This document shows, piece by piece, positions 50,524 through 62,696 of a stretch of DNA of 64,000 nucleotides (its first letter is position 1; each line of letters starts with the position of its first letter). The stretch spans positions 1,054,001 through 1,118,000 of the forward strand of contig CATKHW010000551.1 of the NCBI GenBank assembly GCA_949752795.1. The letters are read 5' to 3'. The DNA is from Hyperoodon ampullatus. Lineage: Eukaryota; Chordata; Mammalia; Artiodactyla; Ziphiidae. The notes under the pieces are model-generated. The model did not search any database, was not told the origin of the DNA, and was given only the letters and a program-made list of their open reading frames with translations. A program made the translations under genes and the position numbers.

Positions 50524-52261
50524 TTGGACTGCGGTCAGCTCACCAAAAACGAGTTGAAAAATGGAGCTCAGGGGCACAGCAATTCACAAACTGGCCGAGT
50601 AATAAAGGACAACTATCGTCCAAAAATCTGTTGAGGGAAGGCAACGAGGCAGACTTGAAAGCGAGGCAGAATAGCAGGAAACAGATTTCAATAGGTACGT
50701 TGGAATCGCCTTTAAAGCACAGGAAGAGGGGCACAACTTCGACAATGATGCACTTGGCCAAAAAGGGCGTATGCGTTTTCTCCTGAATATATTCAGGAGA
50801 AAACGCATACGCCCTTTTTGGCCAAGCAAGCAAGCGGGCAATGCAAATCTGCACTACAAAGAAGTATCACTTCCCACCGGTCAAAAGGGACATCCACAAA
50901 ATGTGTAAGAACAAGAAAGGCAAGACAGGCCCTGGAGAACAGGGAGCCTTGTTATGCTGATGGGCGGGATGTAAATTGCCAACTGCCTCTCTGGAGGAGT
51001 GCATTCTGTTCCCTAAAACAAGTAAAGAACAGAGCTACAGAGCCAAGGGCACTACCAGTCTAGGGAATATACCTTGGGAAAACTGAAAATCAATAAGACA
51101 GAGCCACCCCAAAATTTAGGGCTGCATTGCATACAAGGGCCTCAACTTGGATACACCTTAAGTATCCCAGAAAATATAAACATGGTTCAAAAAATTGTGG
51201 TACTTACGTACGATGGAATATCCCTCAGCCATGAAATCAATGTCATAAGACCAGTAGCAGCAAAATGGGTGGATTCAGGTACGATGATTCTAAGTGAAAT
51301 AAGTCACACAGAAAAAGAAACTTATCATAAGATATCACTTATGAAGATCCTGTAAACATGGCTACACTTGAACTGAGTTAGGAAAGAGAACAGTGTCTCA
51401 CATTTAGAAAACACTCTTATACCTGCTTAAGGGGGAAGGAGAGGTGGGGTGATGCATAAAACCAGAGTTTGATATAAGCACAGGTACCGTTCCAAAAACC
51501 AACTATGGAATAGACAAGACCTACACCGTCCTCAGCGAAAGGGACTCAAAACCCCATATTTCCCGCAGAGGAAATTATCTGACTAGTAAGAATCTTAAAA
51601 CCTATGTATTGATATGTCTCCATAAGGGAATCAAGTGTGTCTAGACTGGCATAAACATGGCAGCGAGAATCAGCTCAAACCCACTATAAAAAGGATTTTC
51701 AAAAACAAAACAAAAAAACTGGGAAATTCTTTACAATTCCTTCAGGGTCTCTGATGAAGGCTGGAATGACCCTATCTACAACGACAGCTGGATGTGGCAT
51801 AAGGAGGGACACTTGGGACTGAGACGATTGGTGAGATTGGGTGAGCAAATGCAGACCCTTTAAAGCAATAATGCATGGCACCCATTCCATGGGTCCGAAC
51901 TCTCCAGGTTGAAGGGAATGTTACTACAGCTATAACATGTGCGGGAAACCTAGAGAACGGACACACTGTGAATACGAAAGGTTTCTAAAACTCAACGAAT
52001 AGTCCCTCTCCTGGTGCTCCGGTTTGACTTTCCGTCTGCTTTACTATCAACCTCCCAACTTGGAGAGACAGCCCCTTTAACCTCTTGGTTCGCACAGGTT
52101 GCCAATTTGGAAGAGGATGAAAGGGAAGAGGGAGAACAAATGAGAGAGTAGCTGTTAGGCATTTGGACGGGCACATATCACTGTAATTTCCCGGCAGGAA
52201 GAAGAATTAACCAAATTCTCAGCCACCCACCGGGAACCAGTATAGGTCCTGAACCAAAATT
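50524..52261 (+). repeat. Satellite monomer 30, class C with head deletion, 1,738 bp
   Basis: Full class C head and tail (GAAATTATC near 51571, TTTGGAAGAGG near 52105). This is the only non-hybrid C unit after monomer 22. Palindrome 50753-50826, perfect over 74 bp. Confidence 0.96.
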
Positions 52262-54000
52262 TTGGACTTGCGGTCAGCTCACCAAAAACGAGTTGAAAAA
52301 TGGAGCTCAGGGGCACAGCAATTCACAAACTGGCCGAGTAATAAAGGACAACTATCGTCCAAAAATCTGTTGAGGGAAGGCAACGAGGCGGACTTGGAAG
52401 CGAGGCAGAATAGCAGGAAACAGATTTCAAGAGGTACGTTGGAATCGCCTTTAAAGCACAGGAAGAGGGGCACAACTTCGACAATGATGCACTTGGCCAA
52501 AAAGGGCGTATGCGTTTTCTCCTGAATATATTCAGGAGAAAACGCATACGCCCTTTTTGGCCAAGCAAGCAAGCGGGCAATGCAAATCTGCACTACAAAG
52601 AAGTATCACTTCCCACCGGTCAAAAGGGACATCCACAAAATGTGTAAGAACAAGAAAGGCAAGACAGGCCCTGGAGAACAGGGAGCCTTGTTATGCTGAT
52701 GGGCGGGATGTAAATTGCCAACTGCCTCTCTGGAGGAGTGCATTCTGTTCCCTAAAACAAGTAAAGAACAGAGCTACAGAGCCAAGGGCACTACCAGTCT
52801 AGGGAATATACCTTGGGAAAACTGAAAATCAATAAGACAGAGCCACCCCAAAATTTAGGGCTGCACTGCATACAAGGACCTCAACTTGGATACACCTTAA
52901 GTATCCCAGAAAATATAAACATGGTTCAAAAAATTGTGGTACTTACGTACGATGGAATATCCCTCAGCCATGAAATCAATGTCATAAGACCAGTAGCAGC
53001 AAAATGGGTGGATTCAGGTACGATGATTCTAAGTGAAATAAGTCACACAGAAAAAGAAACTTATCATAAGATATCACTTATGAAGATCCTGTAAACATGG
53101 CTACACTTGAACTGAGTTAGGAAAGAGAACAGTGTCTCACATTTAGAAAACACTCTTATACCTGCTTAAGGGGGAAGGAGAGGTGGGGTGATGCATAAAA
53201 CCAGAGTTTGATATAAGCACAGGTACCGTTCCAAAAACCAACTATGGAATACACAAGACCTACACCGTCCTCAGCGAAAGGGACTCAAAACCCCATATTT
53301 CCCGCAGAGGAAAATATCTGACTAGTAAGAATCTTAAAACCTATGTATTGATATGTCTCCGTAAGGGAATCAAGTGTGTCTAGACTGGCATAAACATGGC
53401 AGCGAGAATCAGCTCAAACCCACTATAAAAAGGAATTTCAAAAACAAAACAAAAACTCTGGGAAATTCTTTACAATTCCTTCAGGGTCTCTGATGAAAGC
53501 TGGAATGACCCTATCTACAACGACAGCTGGATGTGGCATAAGGAGGGACACTTGGGACTGAGACGATTGGTGAGATTGGGTGAGCAAATGCAGACCCTTT
53601 AAAGCAATAATGCATGGCACCCATTCCATGGGTCCGAACTCTCCAGGTTGAAGGGAATATTACTACAGCTATAACATGTGCGGGAAACCTAGAGAACGGA
53701 CACACTGTGAATACGAAAGGTTTCTAAAACTCAACGCATAGTCCCTCCCCTGGTGCTCCGGTTTGACTTTCCGTCTGCTTTACTATCAACCTCCCAACTT
53801 GGAGAGACAGCCCCTTTAACCTCTTGGTTCGCACAGGTTGCCAATTTGGCAGAGGATGAAAGGGAAGAGGGAGAACCAATGAGAGAGTAGCTGTTAGGCA
53901 TTTGGACGGGCACATATCACTGTAATTTCCCGGCAGGAAGAAGAATTAACCAAATTCTCAGCCACCCACCGGGAACCAGTATAGGTCCTGAAGCAAAATT
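52262..54000 (+). repeat. Satellite monomer 31, class A head joined to type I, 1,739 bp
   Basis: CTTGGAAGC (G at 52397) is the class A marker, but GAGTTGAAAA is not. From ~53,270 it is ordinary type I (AGCGAAAGG, CTCTGGG, GAATATTAC). It marks the right edge of the higher-order block. AATACACAAG near 53248 is private. Palindrome 52492-52565, perfect over 74 bp. Confidence 0.95.
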
Positions 54001-55739
54001 TTGGACTTGCGGTCAGCTCACCAAAAACGAGTTGAAAAATGGAGCTCAGGGGCACAGCAATTCACAAACTGGCCGAGTAATAAAGGACAACTATCGTCCA
54101 AAAATCTGTTGAGGGAAGGCAACGAGGCGGACTTGAAAGCGAGGCAGAATAGCAGGAAACAGATTTCAAGAGGTACGTTGGAATCGCCTTTAAAGCACAG
54201 GAAGAGGGGCACAACTTCGACAATGATGCACTTGGCCAAAAAGGGCGTATGCGTTTTCTCCTGAATATATTCAGGAGAAAACGCATACGCCCTTTTTGGC
54301 CAAGCAAGCAAGCGGGCAATGCAAATCTGCACTACAAAGAAGTATCACTTCCCACCGGTCAAAAGGGACATCCACAAAATGTGTAAGAACAAGAAAGGCA
54401 AGACAGGCCCTGGAGAACAGGGAGCCTTGTTATGCTGATGGGCGGGATGTAAATTGCCAACTGCCTCTCTGGAGGAGTGCATTCTGTTCCCTAAAACAAG
54501 TAAAGAACAGAGCTACAGAGCCAAGGGCACTACCAGTCTAGGGAATATACCTTGGGAAAACTGAAAATCAATAAGACAGAGCCACCCCAAAATTTAGGGC
54601 TGCACTGCATACAAGGGCCTCAACTTGGATACACCTTAAGTATCCCAGAAAATATAAACATGGTTCAAAAAATTGTGGTACTTACGTACGATGGAATATC
54701 CCTCAGCCATGAAATCAATGTCATAAGACCAGTAGCAGCAAAATGGGTGGATTCAGGTACGATGATTCTAAGTGAAATAAGTCACACAGAAAAAGAAACT
54801 TATCATAAGATATCACTTATGAAGATCCTGTAAACATGGCTACACTTGAACTGAGTTAGGAAAGAGAACAGTGTCTCACATTTAGAAAACACTCTTATAC
54901 CTGCTTAAGGGGGAAGGAGAGGTGGGGTGATGCATAAAACCAGAGTTTGATATAAGCACAGGTACCGTTCCAAAAACCAACTATGGAATAGACAAGACCT
55001 ACACCGTCCTCAGCGAAAGGGACTCAAAACCCCATATTTCCCGCAGAGGAAAATATCTGACTAGTAAGAATCTTAAAACCTATGTATTGATATGTCTCCA
55101 TAAGGGAATCAAGTGTGTCTAGACTGGCATAAACATGGCAGCGAGAATCAGCTCAAACCCACTATAAAAAGGAATTTCAAAAACAAAACAAAAACTCTGG
55201 GAAATTCTTTACAATTCCTTCAGAGTCTCTGATGAAAGCTGGAATGACCCTATCTACAACGACAGCTGGATGTGGCATAAGGAGGGACACTTGGGACTGA
55301 GACGATTGGTGAGATTGGGTGAGCAAATGCAGACCCTTTAAAGCAATAATGCATGGCACCCATTCCATGGGTCCGAACTCTCCAGGTTGAAGGGAATATT
55401 ACTACAGCTATAACATGTGCGGGAAACCTAGAGAACGGACACACTGTGAATACGAAAGGTTTCTAAAACTCAACGCATAGTCCCTCCCCTGGTGCTCCGG
55501 TTTGACTTTCCGTCTGCTTTACTATCAACCTCCCAACTTGGAGAGACAGCCCCTTTAACCTCTTGGTTCGCACAGGTTGCCAATTTGGCAGAGGATGAAA
55601 GGGAAGAGGGAGAACCAATGAGAGAGTAGCTGTTAGGCATTTGGACGGGCACATATCACTGTAATTTCCCGGCAGGAAGAAGAATTAACCAAATTCTCAG
55701 CCACCCACCGGGAACCAGTATAGGTCCTGAACCAAAATT
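54001..55739 (+). repeat. Satellite monomer 32 (type I), 1,739 bp
   Basis: Preceded by GAAGCAAAA. Has AAGGGCCTC near 54614 and CTCTGGG near 55195, and the private TTCAGAGTCTC near 55220. Palindrome 54231-54304, perfect over 74 bp. Confidence 0.96.
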
Positions 55740-57479
55740 TTGGACTTGCGGTCAGCTCACCAAAAACGAGTTGAAAAATGGAGCTCAGGGGCACAGCAAT
55801 TCACAAACTGGCCGAGTAATAAAGGACAACTATCGTCCAAAAATCTGTTGAGGGAAGGCAACGAGGCGGACTTGAAAGCGAGGCAGAATAGCAGGAAACA
55901 GATTTCAAGAGGTACGTTGGAATCACCTTTAAAGCACAGGAAGAAGGGCACAACTTCGACAATGATGCAATTGGCCAAAAAGGGCGTATGCGTTTTCTCC
56001 TGAATATATTCAGGAGAAAACGCATACGCCCTTTTTGGCCAAGCAAGCAAGCGGGCAATGCAAATCTGCACTACAAAGAAGTATCACTTCCCACCGGTCA
56101 AAAGGGACATCCACAAAATGTGTAAGAACAAGAAAGGCAAGACAGGCCCTGGAGAACAGGGAGCCTTGTTATGCTGATGGGCGGGATGTAATTTGACAAC
56201 TGCCTCTCTGGAGGAGTGCATTCTGTTCCCTAAAACAAGTAAAGAACAGAGCTACAGAGCCAAGGGCACTACCAGCCTAGGGAATATACATTGGGAAAAC
56301 TGAAAATCAATAAGACAGAGCCACCCCAAAATTTAGGGCTGCACTGCATACAAGGACCTCAACTTGGATACACCTTAAGTATCCCAGAAAATATAAACAT
56401 GGTTCAAAAAATTGTGGTACTTACGTATGATGGAATATCCCTCAGCCATGAAATCAATGTCATAAGACCAGTAGCAGCAAAATGGGTGGATTCAGGTACG
56501 ATGATTCTAAGTGAAATAAGTCACACAGAAAAAGAAACTTATCATAAGATATCACTTATGAAGATCCTGTAAACATGGCTACACTTGAACTGAGTTAGGA
56601 AAGAGAACAGTGTCTCACATTTAGAAAACACTCTTATACCTGCTTAAGGGGGAAGGAGAGGTGGGGTGATGCATAAAACCAGAGTTTGATATAAGCACAG
56701 GTACCGTTCCAAAAACCAACTATGGAATAGACAAGACCTACACCGTCCTCAGCGAAAGGGACACAAAACCCCATATTTCCCGCAGAGGAAAATATCTGAC
56801 TAGTAAGAATCTTAAAACCTATGTATTGATATGTCTCCGTAAGGGAATCAAGTGTGTCTAGACTGGCATAAACATGGCAGCGAGAATCACCTCAAACCCA
56901 CTATAAAAAGGAATTTCAAAAACAAAACAAAAAAAACTGGGAAATTCTTTACAATTCTTTAAGGGTCTCTGATGAAGGCTGGAATGACCCTATCTACAAC
57001 GACAGCTGGATGTGGCATAAGGAGGGACACTTGGGACTGAGACGATTGGTGAGATTGGGTGAGCAAATGCAGACCCTTTAAAGCAATAATGCATGGCACC
57101 CATTCCATGGGTCCGAACTCTCCAGGTTGAAGGGAATATTACTACAGCTATAACATGTGCGGGAAACCTAGAGAACGGACACACTGTGAATACGAAAGGT
57201 TTCTAAAACTCAACGCATAGTCCCTCCCCTGGTGCTCCGGTTTGACTTTCCGTCTGCTTTACTATCAACCTCCCAACTTGGAGAGACAGCCCCTTTAACC
57301 TCTTGGTTCGCACAGGTTGCCAATTTGGCAGAGGATGAAAGGGAAGAGGGAGAACCAATGAGAGAGTAGCTGTTAGGCATTTGGACGGGCACATATCACT
57401 GTAATTTCCCGGCAGGAAGAAGAATTAACCAAATTCTCAGCCACCCACCGGGAACCAGTATAGGTCCTGAAGCAAAATT
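55740..57479 (+). repeat. Satellite monomer 33 (type II), 1,740 bp
   Basis: Longest unit, with an extra A in the tract near 56930. GAATCACC near 55921 and GGACACAAAAC near 56759 are shared with monomer 36, 5,218 bp downstream. It has AACAAGAAAGG (type I state) in an otherwise type II head. Palindrome 55971-56042, perfect over 72 bp. Confidence 0.96.
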
Positions 57480-59218
57480 TTGGACTTGCGGTCAGCTCAC
57501 CAAAAACGAGTTGAAAAATGGAGCTCAGGGGCACAGCAATTCACAAACTGGCCGAGTAATAAAGGACAACTATCGTCCAAAAATCTGTTGAGGGAAGGCA
57601 ACGAGGCGGACTTGAAAGCGAGGCAGAATAGCAGGAAACAGATTTCAAGAGGTACGTTGGAATCGCCTTTAAAGCACAGGAAGACGGGCACAACTTCGAC
57701 AATGATGCACTTGGCCAAAAAGGGCGTATGCGTTTTCTCCTGAATATATTCAGGAGAAAACGCATACGCCCTTTTTGGCCAAGCAAGCAAGCGGGCAATG
57801 CAAATCTGCACTACAAAGAAGTATCACTTCCCACCGGTCAAAAGGGACATCCACAAAATGTGTAAGAACAAGAAAGGCAAGACAGGCCCTGGAGAACAGG
57901 GAGCCTTGTTATGCTGATGGGCGGGATGTAAATTGCCAACTGCCTCTCTGGAGGAGTGCATTCTGTTCCCTAAAACAAGTAAAGAACAGAGCTACAGAGC
58001 CAAGGGCACTACCAGTCTAGGGAATATACCTTGGGAAAACTGAAAATCAATAAGACAGAGCCACCCCAAAATTTAGGGCTGCACTGCATACAAGGGCCTC
58101 AACTTGGATACACCTTAAGTATCCCAGAAAATATAAACATGGTTCAAAAAATTGTGGTACTTACGTACGATGGAATATCCCTCAGCCATGAAATCAATGT
58201 CATAAGACCAGTAGCAGCAAAATGGGTGGATTCAGGTACGATGATTCTAAGTGAAATAAGTCACACAGAAAAAGAAACTTATCATAAGATATCACTTATG
58301 AAGATCCTGTAAACATGGCTACACTTGAACTGAGTTAGGAAAGAGAACAGTGTCTCACATTTAGAAAACACTCTTATACCTGCTTAAGGGGGAAGGAGAG
58401 GTGGGGTGATGCATAAAACCAGAGTTTGATATAAGCACAGGTACCGTTCCAAAAACAAACTATGGAATAGACAAGACCTACACCGTCCTCAGCGAAAGGG
58501 ACTCAAAACCCCATATTTCCCGCAGAGGAAAATATCTGACTAGTAAGAATCTTAAAACCTATGTATTGATATGTCTCCATAAGGGAATCAAGTGTGTCTA
58601 GACTGGCATAAACATGGCAGCGAGAATCAGCTCAAACCCACTATAAAAAGGAATTTCAAAAACAAAACAAAAACTCTGGGAAATTCTTTACAATTCCTTC
58701 AGGGTCTCTGATGAAAGCTGGAATGACCCTATCTACAACGACAGCTGGATGTGGCATAAGGAGGGACACTTGGGACTGAGACGATTGGTGAGATTGGGTG
58801 AGCAAATGCAGACCCTTTAAAGCAATAATGCATGGCACCCATTCCATGGGTCCGAACTCTCCAGGTTGAAGGGAATATTACTACAGCTATAACATGTGCG
58901 GGAAACCTAGAGAACGGACACACTGTGAATACGAAAGGTTTCTAAAACTCAACGCATAGTCCCTCCCCTGGTGCTCCGGTTTGACTTTCCGTCTGCTTTA
59001 CTATCAACCTCCCAACTTGGAGAGACAGCCCCTTTAACCTCTTGGTTCGCACAGGTTGCCAATTTGGCAGAGGATGAAAGGGAAGAGGGAGAACCAATGA
59101 GAGAGTAGCTGTTAGGCATTTGGACGGGCACATATCACTGTAATTTCCCGGCAGGAAGAAGAATTAACCAAATTCTCAGCCACCCACCGGGAACCAGTAT
59201 AGGTCCTGAACCAAAATT
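57480..59218 (+). repeat. Satellite monomer 34 (type I), 1,739 bp
   Basis: Preceded by GAAGCAAAA. AGGAAGACGGGC near 57678 and CCAAAAACAAAC near 58449 are private. AAGGGCCTC near 58093 is shared with monomers 32 and 37. Palindrome 57710-57783, perfect over 74 bp. Confidence 0.96.
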
Positions 59219-60957
59219 TTGGACTTGCGGTCAGCTCACCAAAAACGAGTTGAAAAATGGAGCTCAGGGGCACAGCAATTCACAAACTGGCCGAGTAATA
59301 AAGGACAACTATCGTCCAAAAATCTGTTGAGGGAAGGCAACGAGGCGGACTTGAAAGCGAGGCAGAATAGCAGGAAACAGATTTCAAGAGGTACGTTGGA
59401 ATCGCCTTTAAAGCACAGGAAGAGGGGCACAACTTCGACAATGATGCACTTGGCCAAAAAGGGCGTATGCGTTTTCTCCTGAATATATTCAGGAGAAAAC
59501 GCATACGCCCTTTTTGGCCAAGCAAGCAAGCGGGCAATGCAAATCTGCACTACAAAGAAGTATCACTTCCCACCGGTCAAAAGGGACATCCACAAAATGT
59601 GTAAGAACAAGAAAGGCAAGACAGGCCCTGGAGAACAGGGAGCCTTGTTATGCTGATGGGCGGGATGTAAATTGCCAACTGCCTCTCTGGAGGAGTGCAT
59701 TCTGTTCCCTAAAACAAGTAAAGAACAGAGCTACAGAGCCAAGGGCACTACCAGTCTAGGGAATATACCTTGGGAAAACTGAAAATCAATAAGACAGAGC
59801 CACCCCAAAATTTAGGGCTGCACTGCATACAAGGACCTCAACTTGGATACACCTTAAGTATCCCAGAAAATATAAACAGGGTTCAAAAAATTGTGGTACT
59901 TACGTACGATGGAATATCCCTCAGCCATGAAATCAATGTCATAAGACCAGTAGCAGCAAAATGGGTGGATTCAGGTACGATGATTCTAAGTGAAATAAGT
60001 CACACAGAAAAAGAAACTTATCATAAGATATCACTTATGAAGATCCTGTGAACATGGCTACACTTGAACTGAGTTAGGAAAGAGAACAGTGTCTCACATT
60101 TAGAAAACACTCTTATACCTGCTTAAGGGGGAAGGAGAGGTGGAGTGATGCATAAAACCAGAGTTTGATATAAGCACAGGTACCGTTCCAAAAACCAACT
60201 ATGGAATAGACAAGACCTACACCGTCCTCAGCGAAAGGGACTCAAAACCCCATATTTCCCGCAGAGGAAAATATCTGACTAGTAAGAATCTTAAAACCTA
60301 TGTATTGATATGTCTCCGTAAGGGAATCAAGTGTGTCTAGACTGGCATAAACATGGCAGCGAGAATCAGCTCAAACCCACTATAAAAAGGAATTTCAAAA
60401 ACAAAACAAAAACTCTGGGAAATTCTTTACAATTCCTTCAGGGTCTCTGATGAAAGCTGGAATGACCCTATCTACAACGACAGCTGGATGTGGCATAAGG
60501 AGGGACACTTGGGACTGAGACGATTGGTGAGATTGGGTGAGCAAATGCAGACCCTTTAAAGCAATAATGCATGGCACCCATTCCATGGGTCCGAACTCTC
60601 CAGGTTGAAGGGAATATTACTACAGCTATAACATGTGCGGGAAACCTAGAGAACAGACACACTGTGAATACGAAAGGTTTCTAAAACTCAACGCATAGTC
60701 CCTCCCCTGGTGCTCCGGTTTGACTTTCCGTCTGCTTTACTATCAACCTCCCAACTTGGAGAGACAGCCCCTTTAACCTCTTGGTTCGCACAGGTTGCCA
60801 ATTTGGCAGTGGATAAAAGGGAAGAGGGAGAAGCAATGAGAGATTAGCTGTTAGGCATTTGGACGGGCACATATCACTGTAATTTCCCGGCAGGAAGAAG
60901 AATTAACCAAATTCTCAGCCACCCACCGGGAACCAGTATAGGTCCTGAACCAAAATT
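59219..60957 (+). repeat. Satellite monomer 35 (type I), 1,739 bp
   Basis: Several private changes: ATAAACAGGGTT near 59873, CCTGTGAACATGG near 60045, GGTGGAGTGATG near 60139, AGAACAGACAC near 60651 and GGATAAAAGG near 60811. It is less homogenised than its neighbours. Palindrome 59449-59522, perfect over 74 bp. Confidence 0.96.
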
Positions 60958-62696
60958 TTGGACTTGCGGTCAGCTCACCAAAAACGAGTTGAAAAATGGA
61001 GCTCAGGGGCACAGCAATTCACAAACTGGCCGAGTAATAAAGGACAACTATCGTCCAAAAATCTGTTGAGGGAAGGCAACGAGGCGGACTTGAAAGCGAG
61101 GCAGAATAGCAGGAAACAGATTTCAAGAGGTACGTTGGAATCACCTTTAAAGCACAGGAAGAGGGGCACAACTTCGACAATGATGCAATTGGCCAAAAAG
61201 GGCGTATGCGTTTTCTCCTGAATATATTCAGGAGAAAACGCATACGCCCTTTTTGGCCAAGCAAGCAAGCGGGCAATGCAAATCTGCACTACAAAGAAGT
61301 ATCACTTCCCACCGGTCAAAAGGGACATCCACAAAATGTGTAAGAACAAGAAAGGCAAGACAGGCCCTGGAGAACAGGGAGCCTTGTTATGCTGATGGGC
61401 GGGATGTAATTTGACAACTGCCTCTCTGGAGGAGTGCATTCTGTTCCCTAAAACAAGTAAAGAACAGAGCTACAGAGCCAAGGGCACTACCAGCCTAGGG
61501 AATATACATTGGGAAAACTGAAAATCAATAAGACAGAGCCACCCCAAAATTTAGGGCTGCACTGCATACAAGGACCTCAACTTGGATACACCTTAAGTAT
61601 CCCAGAAAATATAAACATGGTTCAAAAAATTGTGGTACTTACGTATGATGGAATATCCCTCAGCCATGAAATCAATGTCATAAGACCAGTAGCAGCAAAA
61701 TGGGTGGATTCAGGTACGATGATTCTAAGTGAAATAAGTCACACAGAAAAAGAAACTTATCATAAGATATCACTTATGAAGATCCTGTAAACATGGCTAC
61801 ACTTGAACTGAGTTAGGAAAGAGAACAGTGTCTCACATTTAGAAAACACTCTTATACCTGCTTAAGGGGGAAGGAGAGGTGGGGTGATGCATAAAACCAG
61901 AGTTTGATATAAGCACAGGTACCGTTCCAAAAACCAACTATGGAATAGACAAGACCTACACCGTCCTCAGCGAAAGGGACACAAAACCCCATATTTCCCG
62001 CAGAGGAAAATATCTGACTAGTAAGAATCTTAAAACCTATGTATTGATATGTCTCCATAAGGGAATCAAGTGTGTCTAGACTGGCATAAACATGGCAGCG
62101 AGAATCAGCTCAAACCCACTATATAAAGGAATTTCAAAAACAAAACAAAAAAACTGGGAAATTCTTTACAATTCCTTCAGGGTCTCTGATGAAGGCTGGA
62201 ATGACCCTATCTACAACGACAGCTGGATGTGGCATAAGGAGGGACACTTGGGACTGAGACGATTGGTGAGATTGGGTGAGCAAATGCAGACCCTTTAAAG
62301 CAATAATGCATGGCACCCATTCCATGGGTCCGAACTCTCCAGGTTGAAGGGAATATTACTACAGCTATAACATGTGCGGGAAACCTAGAGAACGGACACA
62401 CTGTGAATACGAAAGGTTTCTAAAACTCAACGCATAGTCCCTCCCCTGGTGCTCCGGTTTGACTTTCCGTCTGCTTTACTATCAACCTCCCAACTTGGAG
62501 AGACAGCCCCTTTAACCTCTTGGTTCGCACAGGTTGCCAATTTGGCAGAGGATGAAAGGGAAGAGGGAGAACCAATGAGAGAGTAGCTGTTAGGCATTTG
62601 GACGGGCACATATCACTGTAATTTCCCGGCAGGAAGAAGAATTAACCAAATTCTCAGCCACCCACCGGGAACCAGTATAGGTCCTGAAGCAAAATT
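60958..62696 (+). repeat. Satellite monomer 36 (type II), 1,739 bp
   Basis: Matches monomer 33 in the head. CTATATAAAGG near 62119 is shared only with monomer 12. Palindrome 61189-61260, perfect over 72 bp. Confidence 0.96.

Larger units (their letters stand above)
27769..52397 (+). repeat. Higher-order repeat block, classes A-B-C (trimer 5,216-5,217 bp)
   Basis: Monomers 17-30 fall into three classes defined by linked markers. A: GAGTGGAAAA, CTTGGAAGC, CAGAGAAAGG, TACAAGGACAG, TGCTTTTCTATC, ATTTGTAGGGG. B: ATACAACTTAAG, AAACATAGAG, CTGCGTTAC, TTTGGAGGGG. C: AGGCAGAC, CAATAGGTAC, GCATTGCATAC, GAAATTATC, TTTGGAAGAGG. The order is ABC ABC A A B(C/A) B(C/A) B C A. Copies of the same class look identical or nearly so, which implies recent amplification relative to the flanking mosaic. 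Confidence 0.93.
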
